In this document: positions 1-12,500 of the stretch, piece by piece
Layout: each line of letters opens with the position of its first letter
How positions within the stretch are numbered: the stretch's first letter is position 1
DNA from: Taudactylus pleione
Taxonomy: Eukaryota; Chordata; Amphibia; Anura; Myobatrachidae
Assembly (NCBI GenBank): GCA_031769625.1
Contig: JAUIMM010002558.1
Span: 310,001-374,000 of the forward strand
DNA: 64,000 nucleotides
Direction of reading: 5' to 3'
Program-made: the position numbers and the translations under genes
Notes under the pieces: generated by a model
Database searches by the model: none
Seen by the model: only the letters and a program-made list of their open reading frames with translations
What the model was told of the DNA's origin: nothing

Positions 1-1
1 T

Positions 2-1357
2 GCATTGAGGGTGGTGGCTTACGCAGATGATGTCACGGTGGTTCTGTCCTCGCAGGCAGAGGCCCGTGGCATAGAACACCTCATTTGCGAATACTCTGAG
101 GCTTCGTGCTCCAGAGTAAACCGAGAAAAGTGTGATGTTTTCTGGATGGGGGAGGAGGGGGAGCCTTTTCCTCTTCCGGACAGCTTCCCTCAGGTCAACG
201 ATCAGATTAAAATTCTTGGTATCAAATTTGATCATGGAGATTATGCCTCCCTAAATTGGGTTAACAAGCTGGAGGATGCTACCAAGAAGGTAGAGAGTTG
301 GAAAAGATGGAAATTGTCTTTGAGGGAAAGGGTTGACTTGTGCAAAACTTACCTGATCCCGATTTTTTTGTATGTCAGTTACGTGTGCTTTTTGCCACAA
401 TCTTTGTGGTCCAGATTGAATTCCTTGTTCTTCCTCTTGTTGTGGAAGAACAGGATCAATATAGTGAAGAGGGGTATCACCTACAGACCGAGGAAAGATG
501 GGGGTTTGAACATGGTAAACCCAGTGATCTTTTTTGTTACAGCTTTTTTAAAGCTTAACATTGGGAGCATGTTTTTAGACACTCCTCCTCGGTGGGTAGA
601 GGGATTTAGACCATGGGTGTTTCCCTTCCTCAGATTCTGGATAGATGGAGGCCAAGTGAGAAGTTTCCGGATTCGTCATGGTTACCTCCCGATCTACGTC
701 ATCCAGAGCTTGAAGGTGATAAAGCGATATGATGTGGGAGTGGGTGAAGTCAAAAACTTCTCTAGGAGGGAGTTGGAGAGAAGAGTTTTGCACACCCACT
801 TTCATGTTCCGCTGTCACTGAGGGACTGTCCAGGTAATGTCGCTTCGGCTGGATTGGTTTTGTTAAATTCACAAAGGTTACCGCCCAAGTTCAAAGATAT
901 TGCCTGGCTCACTTTTCATGGGAGGCTTTATGTTGGAGGGAACCTCAGGTGGCGAAGTGCCAGTGAACGTGGCTGCCCACGGGAGGAATGTCCAGGGGTG
1001 GAGGAGACGATGGACCACTTCCTGCTTGAGTGTCCTTTTAATGTAAAGGTTTATGAGGAGGTTTCAAAGGCCATTGGTATCCCGTGCCTTTTGGGTCTTA
1101 GTTACCCTGAGTGGGCTTATGGGGTAGTCAGAAGATACGGTGACTTTAATTTAACCACAATTTTTTTAGTTAGTTTAGCTGTTAGGTATCACACGTGGAA
1201 TGCACGGTGCCAGGTATCTATTCGAAGGAAGGTCCTCCCCTGTGATGTGGTGGTAGGTATGATTATGCAAGAGGTGAAAAAGATGATGGATCTGGATAAG
1301 GGGAGACTGGATGCTGTCAGATGGTCACAGTGGTGGGGCCGTTTGAAACCCCCTTGA
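2..1357 (+). CDS. ORF2 protein, C-terminal 451 residues (reverse transcriptase motif C to end), partial
   Basis: The frame is open from base 2 to the TGA at 1355-1357 and matches residues 675-1125 of the full ORF2 in copies 2 and 3. It begins just before the YADD catalytic box of reverse transcriptase. It then carries motif D (NREKCDVFWMG), motif E (KILGIKF), a long hydrophobic thumb and connection region, and a C-terminal Cys/His motif (C-x4-C-x8-H-x4-C, in the stretch CPREECPGVEETMDHFLLEC). The start lies outside the window; no internal ATG should be taken as the start. Compared with copy 2 I see a Val for Ile (RRVLH) and a Leu for Ser (CLLGL). No stop or frameshift is visible, so this copy could be intact, but its endonuclease is not in view. 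Confidence 0.93.
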   Translation, partial: ALRVVAYADDVTVVLSSQAEARGIEHLICEYSEASCSRVNREKCDVFWMGEEGEPFPLPDSFPQVNDQIKILGIKFDHGDYASLNWVNKLEDATKKVESWKRWKLSLRERVDLCKTYLIPIFLYVSYVCFLPQSLWSRLNSLFFLLLWKNRINIVKRGITYRPRKDGGLNMVNPVIFFVTAFLKLNIGSMFLDTPPRWVEGFRPWVFPFLRFWIDGGQVRSFRIRHGYLPIYVIQSLKVIKRYDVGVGEVKNFSRRELERRVLHTHFHVPLSLRDCPGNVASAGLVLLNSQRLPPKFKDIAWLTFHGRLYVGGNLRWRSASERGCPREECPGVEETMDHFLLECPFNVKVYEEVSKAIGIPCLLGLSYPEWAYGVVRRYGDFNLTTIFLVSLAVRYHTWNARCQVSIRRKVLPCDVVVGMIMQEVKKMMDLDKGRLDAVRWSQWWGRLKPP

Positions 1358-1862
1358 GTGGGTGGTTGAAAGTCTCTTCTTGTTCAGCTGGGTTTCTTTT
1401 CTGTCCTTTCACTCCCTGTAGATTTTTTATTCTATTTTTTGGTTTTTGTTGAAAAGGTTTTACATACATCTACCTGAGGTGGTGTGTATTGGTGATGGGT
1501 AGGATTAGATAAGATAGATAGTAGTTAAAGTTTTTTGTATTGTTTTATGGTTTGCTGTGTATATATACATATATAATATATAAAAAAAAAAAAAAAAAAA
1601 AATATATAGATAGTGGTTAAGGTAGTTGTTGTTCTAAAATCCTTGCTTACTTTTTCTCATAGGAGATAAGTTGTTTATTATTAGGATTGGTAAAGTTTTC
1701 TTTTGGTTATAAGGCATAATATGGAGTAATATTGTGTATCCTTATGTTGATATTTGATTTTGTGTATATATATATTTTATCTATTTATTTATTTATTTTT
1801 TATATATGTAATTATTGTATATATATATATATCTTTGTTGCAAGTTAAAATAAAGAAGCATA
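1358..1862 (+). other. LINE copy 1 3' UTR
   Basis: This is 505 bp of T-rich, AT-rich non-coding DNA. It holds an internal run of 21 A flanked by ATATAT, repeated ATTTA units, a TA dinucleotide run, and a terminal AATAAA at 1849-1854. The element ends 8 nt after that hexamer with no poly(A) tail. The same landmarks recur in the same order in copies 2-4. Confidence 0.9.
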
Positions 1863-4149
1863 TTCTGTCACCTCAGCAAATCTTTTTTAAGGTTTACTGA
1901 AAGTTTTAAGCAGAATTTGGGGATTTTTGAAGAAAAAAATTTTTGGCTGATTTTTAAGGTCCGGGGCTTACAGAATTTTTCATACGGGTAAATATATTTC
2001 CGGAGAGTTCTGTGTCAAAATTAAGCACCAAAATCAACTTCTGTCACCGCAGCAAATCTTTTTTAAGGTTTACTGAAAGTTTTAAGCAGAATTTGGGGAT
2101 TTTCGAAGAAAAAAATGTTTGCCCGATTTTTAAGGTCCGGGGCTTACAGAAATTTTCATACGGGTAAATATATTTCCGGAGAGTTCTGTGTCAAAATTAA
2201 GCACCAAAATCAAGTTCTGTCACCGCAGCAAATCTTATTTAAGGTTTACTGAAAGTTTTATGCAGAATTTGGGGATTTTTGAAGAAAACATTTTTTGGCC
2301 GATTTTCAAGGTCTGGGGCTTACAGAATTTTTCATACGGGTAAATATATTTCCGGAGAGTTCTGTGTCAAAATTAAGCACCAAAATCAACTTCTGTCACC
2401 GCAGCAAATCTTTTTTAAGGTTTACTGAAAGTTTTAGGCAGAATTTGGGGATTTTTGAAGAAAAAAATTTTTGCCCGATTTTTAAGGTCCGGGGCTTACA
2501 GAAATTTTCATACGGGTAAATATATTTCCGGAGAGTTCTGTGTCAAAATTAAGCACCAAAATCAACTTCTGTCACCGCAGCAAATCTTTTTTAAGGTTTA
2601 CTGAAAGTTTTAAGCAGAATTTGGGGATTTTTGAAGAAAAAAATTTTTGCCCGATTTTTAAGTTCCAGGGCTTACAGAAATTTTCATACGGGTAAATATA
2701 TTTCCGGATAGTTCTGTGTCAAAATTAAGCACCAAAATCAACTTCTGTCACCGCAGCAAATCTTTTTTAAGGTTTACTGAAAGTTTTAAGCAGAATTTGG
2801 GGATTTTTGAAGAAAAAAATTTTTGCCCGATTTTTAAGTTCCAGGGCTTACAGAAATTTTCATACGGGTAAATATATTTCCGGAGAGTTCTGTGTCAAAA
2901 TTAAGCACCAAATCAACTTCTGTCACCGCAGCAAATCTTTTTTAAGGTTTACTGAAAGTTTTAAGCAGAATTTTGGGATTTTCGAAGAAAAAAATTTTTG
3001 CCCGATTTTTAAGGTCCGGGGCTTACAGAATTTTTCATACGGGTAAATATATTTCCGTAGAGATCTGTGTCAAAATTAAGCACCAAAATCAACTTCTGTC
3101 ACCGCAGCAAATCTTTTTTAAGGTTTACTGAAAGTTTTAGGCAGAATTTAGGGATTTTTGAAGAAAAAAATTTTTGCCCGATTTTTAAGGTCCGGGGCTT
3201 ACAGAAATTTTCATACGGGTAAATATATTTCCGGAGAGTTCTGTGTCAAAATTAAGCACCAAAATCAACTTCTGTCACCGCAGCAAATCTTTTTTAAGGT
3301 TTACTGAAAGTTTTAAGCAGAATTTGGGGATTTTTGAAGAAAAAATTTTTTAGCTGATTTTTAAGGTCCGGGGCTTACAGAATTTCTCAAACGGGTAAAT
3401 ATTTTTCCGGAGAGTTCTGTGTCAAAATTAAGCACCAAAATCAACTTCTGTCACCGCAGCAAATCTTTTTTCAGGTTTACTGAAAGTTTTAAGCAGAATT
3501 TGGGGAATTTTGAAGAAAAAAATTTTTGGCTGAATTTTAAGGTCCGGGGCTTACAGAATTTTTCATACGGGTAAATATATTTCCGGAGAGTTCTGTGTCA
3601 AAATTAAGCACCAAAATCAACTTCTGTCACCGCAGCAAATCTTTTTTAAGGTTTACTGAAAGTTTTAAGCAGAATTTGGGGATTTTTGAAGAAAAAATTT
3701 TTGGGCCGATTTTCAAGGTCCGGGGCTTACAGAATTTTTCATACGGGTAAATATATTTCCGGAGAGTTCTGTGTCAAAATTAAGCACCAAAATCAACTTC
3801 TGTCACCGCAGCAAATCTTTTTTAAGGTTTACTGAAAGTTTTAGGCAGAATTTGGGGATTTTTGAAGAAAAAAATTTTTGCCCGATTTTTAAGGTCCGGG
3901 GCTTACAGAAATTTTCATACGGGTAAATATATTTCCGGAGAGTTCTGTGTCAAAATTAAGCACCAAAATCAACTTCTGTCACCGCAGCAAATCTTTTTTA
4001 AGGTTTACTGAAAGTTTTAAGCAGAATTTGGGGATTTTTGAAGAAAAAAAATTTTAGCCGATTTTTAAGGTCCGGGGCTTACAGAATTTCTCAAACTGGT
4101 AAATATATTTCCGGAGAGTTCTGTGTCAAAATTAAGCACCAAAATCAAC

Positions 4150-5800
4150 TTCTGTCACCGCAGCAAATCTTTTTTAAGGTTTACTGAAAGTTTTAAGCAG
4201 AATTTGGGGATTTTTGAAGAAAAAATTTTTTGCCCGATTTTTAAGGTCCGGGGCTTACAGAATTTTTCATACGGGTAAATATATTTCCGGAGAGTTCTGT
4301 GTCAAAATTAAGCACCAAAATCAACTTCTGTCACCTCAGCAAATCTTTTTTAAGGTTTACTGAAAGTTTTAAGCAGAATTTGGGGATTTTTGAAGAAAAA
4401 AATTTTTGGCTGATTTTTAAGGTCCGGGGCTTACAGAATTTTTCATACGGCTAAATATATTTCCGGAGAGTTCTGTGTCAAAATTAAGCACCAAAATCAA
4501 CTTCTGTCACCGCAGCAAATCTTTTTTAAGGTTTACTGAAAGTTTTAAGCAGAATTTGGGGATTTTTGAAGAAAAAATTTTTTGGCCGATTTTCAAGGTC
4601 CGGGGCTTACAGAATTTTTCATACGGGTAAATATATTTCCGGAGAGTTCTGTGTCAAAATTAAGCACCAAAATCAACTTCTGTCACCGCAGCAAATCTTT
4701 TTTAAGGTTTACTGAAAGTTTTAGGCAGAATTTGGGGATTTTTGAAGAAAAAAATTTTTGGCTGATTTTTAAGGTCCGGGGCTTACAGAAATTTTCATAC
4801 GGGTAAATATATTTCCGGAGAGTTCTGTGTCAAAATTAAGCACCAAAATCAACTTCTGTCACCGCAGCAAATCTTTTTTAAGGTTTACTGAAAGTTTTAA
4901 GCAGAATTTGGGGATTTTTGAAGAAAAAAATTTTTAGACGATTTTTAAGGTCCGGGGCTTACAGAATTTCTCAAACGGGTAAATATATTTCCGGAGAGTT
5001 CTGTGTCAAAATTAAGCACCAAAATCAACTTCTGTCACCGCAGCAAATCTTTTTTAAGGTTTACTGAAAGTTTTAAGCAGAATTTGGGGATTTTTGAAGA
5101 AAAACATTTTTGCCCGATTTTTAAGGTCCGGGGCTTACAGAATTTTTCATACGGGTAAATATATTTCCGGAGAGTTCTGTGTCAAAATTAAGCACCAAAA
5201 TCAACTTCTGTCACCTCAGCAAATCTTTTTTAAGGTTTACTGAAAGTTTTAAGCAGAATTTGGGGATTTTTGAAGAAAAAAATTTTTGGCTGATTTTTAA
5301 GGTCCGGGGCTTACAGAATTTTTCATACGGGTAAATATATTTCCGGAGAGTTCTGTGTCAAAATTAAGCACCAAAATCAACTTCTGTCACCGCAGCAAAT
5401 CTTTTTTAAGGTTTACTGAAAGTTTTAAGCAGAATTTGGGGATTTTCGAAGAAAAAAATGTTTGCCCGATTTTTAAGGTCCGAGGCTTACAGAATTTTTC
5501 ATACGGGTAAATATATTTCTGGAGAGTTCTGTGTCAAAATTAAGCACCAAAATCAACTTCTGTCACCGCAGCAAATCTTTTTTAAGGTTTACTGAAAGTT
5601 TTAAGCAGAATTTGGGGATTTTTGAAGAAAAAAATTTTTGGCCGATTTTTAAGGTCCGGGGCTTACAGAAATTTTCATACGGGTAAATATATTTCCGGAG
5701 AGTTCTGTGTCAAAATTAAGCACCAAAATCAACTTCTGTCACCGCAGCAAATCTTTTTTAAGGTTTACTGAAAGTTTTAAGCAGAATTTGGGGATTTTCG
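4150..5800 (+). repeat. Satellite segment matching the 3' flank of LINE copy 3 (39200-40850)
   Basis: At an offset of 35,050 bp this run of about nine monomers shares the same unusual variants with 39200-40850: CATACGGCTAAAT at 4444 and 39494, TTTAGACGATT near 4935 and 39985, and GAAAAACATTTTT near 5099 and 40149. Only small differences were noticed, for example TTTCTGG versus TTTCCGG. Ends were set by eye and are approximate. It is an unoccupied relative of the copy 3 insertion locus. Confidence 0.7.
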
Positions 5801-6576
5801 AAGAAAAAAATGTTTGCCCGATTTTTAAGGTCCGAGGCTTACAGAATTTTTCATACGGGTAAATATATTTCTGGAGAGTTCTGTGTCAAAATTAAGCACC
5901 AAAATCAACTTCTGTCACCGCAGCAAATCTTTTTTAAGGTTTACTGAAAGTTTTAAGCAGAATTTGGGGATTTTTGAAGAAAAAAATTTTTGGCCGATTT
6001 TTAAGGTCCGGGGCTTACAGAAATTTTCATACGGGTAAATATATTTCCGGAGAGTTCTGTGTCAAAATTAAGCACCAAAATCAACTTCTGTCACCGCAGC
6101 AAATCTTTTTTAAGGTTTACTGAAAGTTTTAAGCAGAATTTGGGGATTTTTGAAGAAAAAAATTTTTGGCCGATTTTCAAGGTCTGGGGCTTACAGAATT
6201 TTTCATACGGGTAAATATATTTCCGGAGAGTTCTGTGTCAAAATTAAGCACCAAAATCAACTTCTGTCACCGCAGCAAATCTTTTTTAAGGTTTACTGAA
6301 AGTTTTAGGCAGAATTTGGGGATTTTTGAAGAAAAAAATTTTTGCCCGATTTTTAAGGTCCGGGGCTTACAGAAATTTTCATACGGGTAAATATATTTCC
6401 GGAGAGTTCTGTGTCAAAATTAAGCACCAAAATCAACTTCTGTCACCGCAGCAAATCTTTTTTAAGGTTTACTGAAAGTTTTAAGCAGAATTTGGGGATT
6501 TTTGAAGAAAAAAATTTTTAGCCGATTTTTAAGGTCCGGGGCTTACAGAATTTCTCAAACGGGTAAATATATTTCC

Positions 6577-9500
6577 GGAGAGTTCTGTGTCAAAATTAAG
6601 CACCAAAATCAACTTCTGTCACCGCAGCAAATCATTTTTTAAGGTTTACTGAAAGTTTTAAGCAGAATTTGGGGATTTTTGAAGAAAAAAATTTTTGGCC
6701 GATTTTTAAGGTCCGGGGCTTACAGAAATTTTCATACGGGTAAATATATTTCCGGAGAGTTCTGTGTCAAAATTAAGCACCAAAATCAACTTCTGTCACC
6801 GCAGCAAATCTTTTTTAAGGTTTACTGAAAGTTTTAAGCAGAATTTGGGGATTTTTGAAGAAAAAATTTTTTGGCCGATTTTCAAGGTCTGGGGCTTACA
6901 GAATTTTTCATACGGGTAAATATATTTCCGGAGAGTTCTGTGTCAAAATTAAGCACCAAAATCAACTTCTGTCACCGCAGCAAATCTTTTTTAAGGTTTA
7001 CTGAAAGTTTTAGGCAGAATTTGGGGATTTTTGAAGAAAAAAATTTTTGCCCGATTTTTAAGGTCCGGGGCTTACAGAAATTTTCATACGGGTAAATATA
7101 TTTCCGGAGAGTTCTGTGTCAAAATTAAGCACCAAAATCAACTTCTGTCACCGCAGCAAATCTTTTTTAAGGTTTACTGAAAGTTTTAAGCAGAATTTGG
7201 GGATTTTTGAAGAAAATAATTTTTAGCCGATTTTTAAGGTCCGGGGCTTACAGAATTTTTCATACGGGTAAATATATTTCCGGAGAGTTCTGTGTCAAAA
7301 TTAAGCACCAAAATCAACTTCTGTCACCGCAGCAAATCTTTTTTAAGGTTTACTGAAAGTTTTAAGCAGAATTTGGGGATTTTTGAAGAAAAAAATTTTT
7401 GGCCGATTTTTAAGGTCCGGGGCTTACAGAAATTTTCATACGGGTAAATATATTTCCGGAGAGTTCTGTGTCAAAATTAAGCACCAAAATCAACTTCTGT
7501 CACCGCAGCAAATCTTTTTTAAGGTTTACTGAAAGTTTTAAGCAGAATTTGGGGATTTTTGAAGAAAAAATTTTTTGGCCGATTTTCAAGGTCTGGGGCT
7601 TACAGAATTTTTCATACGGGTAAATATATTTCCGGAGAGTTCTGTGTCAAAATTAAGCACCAAAATCAACTTCTGTCACTGCAGCAAATCTTTTTTAAGG
7701 TTTACTGAAAGTTTTAGGCAGAATTTGGGGATTTTTGAAGAAAAAAATTTTTGCCCGATTTTTAAGGTCCGGGGCTTACAGAAATTTTCATACGGGTAAA
7801 TATATTTCCGGAGAGTTCTGTGTCAAAATTAAGCACCAAAATCAACTTCTGTCACCGCAGCAAATCTTTTTTAAGGTTTACTGAAAGTTTTAAGCAGAAT
7901 TTGGGGATTTTTGAAAAAATAATTTTTAGCCGATTTTTAAGGTCCGGGGCTTACAGAATTTCTCAAACGGGTAAATATATTTCCGGAGAGTTCTGTGTCA
8001 AAATTAAGCACCAAAATCAACTTCTGTCACCGCAGCAAATCTTTTTTAAGGGTTACTGAAAGTTTTAAGCAGAATTTGGGGATTTTTGAAGAAAAAAATT
8101 TTTGGCCGATTTTTAAGGTCCGGGGCTTACAGAATTTTTCATACGGGTAAATATATTTCCGGAGAGTTCTGTGTCATAATTAAGCACCAAAATCAACTTC
8201 TGTCACCTCAGCAAATCTTTTTTAAGGTTTACTGAAAGTTTTAAGCAGAATTTGGGGATTTTTGAAGAAAAAAATTTTTGGCTGATTTTTAAGGTCCGGG
8301 GCTTACAGAATTTTTCATACGGGTAAATATATTTCCGGAGAGTTCTGTGTCAAAATTAAGCACCAAAATCAACTTCTGTCACCGCAGCAAATCTTTTTAA
8401 GGTTTACTGAAAGTTTTAAGCAGAATTTGGGGATTTTCGAAGAAAAAAATGTTTGCCCGATTTTTAAGGTCCGGGGCTTACAGAATTTTTCATACGGGTA
8501 AATATATTTCCGGAGAGTTCTGTGTCAAAATTAAGCACCAAAATCAACTTCTGTCACCGCAGCAAATCTTTTTTAAGGTTTACTGAAAGTTTTAAGCAGA
8601 ATTTGGGGATTTTTGAAGAAAAAAATTTTTGGCCGATTTTTAAGGTCCGGGGCTTACAGAAATTTTCATACGGGTAAATATATTTCCGGAGAGTTCTGTG
8701 TCAAAATTAAGCACCAAAATCAACTTCTGTCACCGCAGCAAATCTTTTTTAAGGTTTACTGAAAGTTTTAAGCAGAATTTTGGGATTTTTGAAGAAAAAA
8801 GTTTTTGCCCGATTTTTAAGGTCCGGGGCTTACAGAATTTTTCATACGGGTAAATATATTTCCGGAGAGTTCTGTGTCAAAATTAAGCACCAAAATCAAC
8901 TTCTGTCACCTCAGCAAATCTTTTTTAAGGTTTACTGAAAGTTTTAAGCAGAATTTGGGGATTTTTGAAGAAAAAAATTTTTGGCTGATTTTTAAGGTCC
9001 GGGGCTTACAGAATTTTTCATACGGGTAAATATATTTCCGGAGAGTTCTGTGTCAAAATTAAGCACCAAAATCAACTTCTGTCACCGCAGCAAATCTTTT
9101 TTAAGGTTTACTGAAAGTTTTAAGCAGAATTTGGGGATTTTCGAAGAAAAAAATGTTTGCCCGATTTTTAAGGTCCGAGGCTTACAGAATTTTTCATACG
9201 GGTAAATATATTTCCGGAGAGTTCTGTGTCAAAATTAAGCACCAAAATCAACTTCTGTCACCGCAGCAAATCTTTTTTAAGGTTTACTGAAAGTTTTAAG
9301 CAGAATTTGGGGATTTTTGAAGAAAAAAATTTTTGGCCGATTTTTAAGGTCCGGGGCTTACAGAAATTTTCATACGGGTAAATATATTTCCGGAGAGTTC
9401 TGTGTCAAAATTAAGCACCAAAATCAACTTCTGTCACCGCAGCAAATCTTTTTTAAGGTTTACTGAAAGTTTTAAGCAGAATTTGGGGATTTTTGAAGAA

Positions 9501-12500
9501 AACATTTTTTGGCCGATTTTCAAGGTCTGGGGCTTACAGAATTTTTCATACGGGTAAATATATTTCCGGAGAGTTCTGTGTCAAAATTAAGCACCAAAAT
9601 CAACTTCTGTCACCGCAGCAAATCTTTTTTAAGGTTTACTGAAAGTTTTAGGCAGAATTTGGGGATTTTTGAAGAAAAAAATTTTTGCCCGATTTTTAAG
9701 GTCCGGGGCTTACAGAAATTTTCATACGGGTAAATATATTTCCGGAGAGTTCTGTGTCAAAATTAAGCACCAAAATCAACTTCTGTCACCGCAGCAAATC
9801 TTTTTTAAGGTTTACTGAAAGTTTTAAGCAGAATTTGGGGATTTTTGAAGAAAAAATTTTTTGCCCGATTTTTAAGTTCCAGGGCTTACAGAAATTTTCA
9901 TACGGGTAAATATATTTCCGGAGAGTTCTGTGTCAAAATTAAGCACCAAAATCAACTTCTGTCACCGCAGCAAATCTTTTTTAAGGTTTACTGAAAGTTT
10001 TAAGCAGAATTTTGGGATTTTCTAAGAAAAAAATTTTTGCCCGATTTTTAAGGTCCGGGGCTTACAGAATTTTTCATACGGGTAAATATATTTCCGGAGA
10101 GTTCTGTGTCAAAATTAAGCACCAAAATCAACTTCTGTCACCGCAGCAAATCTTTTTTAAGGTTTACTGAAAGTTTTAGGCAGAATTTGGGGATTTTTGA
10201 AGAAAAAAATTTTTGCCCGATTTTTAAGGTCCGGGGCTTACAGAATTTTTCATACGGGTAAATATATTTCCGGAGAGTTCTGTGTGAAAATTAAGCACCA
10301 AAATCAACTTCTGTCACCGCAGCAAATCTTTTTTAAGGTTTACTGAAAGTTTTAAGCAGAATTTGGGGATTTTCGAAGAAAAAAATGTTTGCCCGATTTT
10401 TAAGGTCCGAGGCTTACAGAATTTTTCATACGGGTAAATATATTTCTGGAGAGTTCTGTGTCAAAATTAAGCACCAAAATCAACTTCTGTCACCGCAGCA
10501 AATCTTTTTTAAGGTTTACTGAAAGTTTTAAGCAGAATTTGGGGATTTTTGAAGAAAAAAATTTTTGGCCGATTTTTAAGGTCCGGGGCTTACAGAAATT
10601 TTCATACGGGTAAATATATTTCCGGAGAGTTCTGTGTCAAAATTAAGCACCAAAATCAACTTCTGTCACCGCAGCAAATCTTTTTTAAGGTTTACTGAAA
10701 GTTTTAAGCAGAATTTGGGGATTTTCGAAGAAAAAAATGTTTGCCCGATTTTTAAGGTCCGAGGCTTACAGAATTTTTCATACGGGTAAATATATTTCTG
10801 GAGAGTTCTGTGTCAAAATTAAGCACCAAAATCAACTTCTGTCACCGCAGCAAATCATTTTTTAAGGTTTACTGAAAGTTTTAAGCAGAATTTGGGGATT
10901 TTTGAAGAAAAAAATTTTTGGCCGATTTTTAAGGTCCGGGGCTTACAGAAATTTTCATACGGGTAAATATATTTCCGGAGAGTTCTGTGTCAAAATTAAG
11001 CACCAAAATCAACTTCTGTCACCGCAGCAAATCTTTTTTAAGGTTTACTGAAAGTTTTAAGCAGAATTTGGGGATTTTTGAAGAAAAAATTTTTTGGCCG
11101 ATTTTCAAGGTCTGGGGCTTACAGAATTTTTCATACGGGTAAATATATTTCCGGAGAGTTCTGTGTCAAAATTAAGCACCAAAATCAACTTCTGTCACCG
11201 CAGCAAATCTTTTTTAAGGTTTACTGAAAGTTTTAGGCAGAATTTGGGGATTTTTGAAGAAAAAAATTTTTGCCCGATTTTTAAGGTCCGGGGCTTACAG
11301 AAATTTTCATACGGGTAAATATATTTCCGGAGAGTTCTGTGTCAAAATTAAGCACCAAAATCAACTTCTGTCACCGCAGCAAATCTTTTTTAAGGTTTAC
11401 TGAAAGTTTTAAGCAGAATTTGGGGATTTTTGAAGAAAATAATTTTTAGCCGATTTTTAAGGTCCGGGGCTTACAGAATTTTTCATACGGGTAAATATAT
11501 TTCCGGAGAGTTCTGTGTCAAAATTAAGCACCAAAATCAACTTCTGTCACCGCAGCAAATCTTTTTTAAGGTTTACTGAAAGTTTTAAGCAGAATTTGGG
11601 GATTTTTGAAGAAAAAAATTTTTGGCCGATTTTTAAGGTCCGGGGCTTACAGAAATTTTCATACGGGTAAATATATTTCCGGAGAGTTCTGTGTCAAAAT
11701 TAAGCACCAAAATCAACTTCTGTCACCGCAGCAAATCTTTTTTAAGGTTTACTGAAAGTTTTAAGCAGAATTTGGGGATTTTTGAAGAAAAAATTTTTTG
11801 GCCGATTTTCAAGGTCTGGGGCTTACAGAATTTTTCATACGGGTAAATATATTTCCGGAGAGTTCTGTGTCAAAATTAAGCACCAAAATCAACTTCTGTC
11901 ACTGCAGCAAATCTTTTTTAAGGTTTACTGAAAGTTTTAGGCAGAATTTGGGGATTTTTGAAGAAAAAAATTTTTGCCCGATTTTTAAGGTCCGGGGCTT
12001 ACAGAAATTTTCATACGGGTAAATATATTTCCGGAGAGTTCTGTGTCAAAATTAAGCACCAAAATCAACTTCTGTCACCGCAGCAAATCTTTTTTAAGGT
12101 TTACTGAAAGTTTTAAGCAGAATTTGGGGATTTTTGAAAAAATAATTTTTAGCCGATTTTTAAGGTCCGGGGCTTACAGAATTTCTCAAACGGGTAAATA
12201 TATTTCCGGAGAGTTCTGTGTCAAAATTAAGCACCAAAATCAACTTCTGTCACCGCAGCAAATCTTTTTTAAGGGTTACTGAAAGTTTTAAGCAGAATTT
12301 GGGGATTTTTGAAGAAAAAAATTTTTGGCCGATTTTTAAGGTCCGGGGCTTACAGAATTTTTCATACGGGTAAATATATTTCCGGAGAGTTCTGTGTCAT
12401 AATTAAGCACCAAAATCAACTTCTGTCACCTCAGCAAATCTTTTTTAAGGTTTACTGAAAGTTTTAAGCAGAATTTGGGGATTTTTGAAGAAAAAAATTT

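Larger units (their letters stand above)
1..1862 (+). mobile_element. LINE copy 1 (Tx1-like non-LTR retrotransposon), 3' part, cut by window start
   Basis: This is the 3' quarter of the same element that is complete three times further on. It enters the window inside the reverse transcriptase motif C and runs through the ORF2 stop and the whole 3' UTR. It then joins the 176-bp satellite at the same base as the other copies (first satellite base 1863, TTCTGTCACC). It is nearly identical to copies 2-4, with a few private differences, for example GAATAC where the others have GAGTAC near position 90. Whether its missing 5' part is complete cannot be told. Confidence 0.95.
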
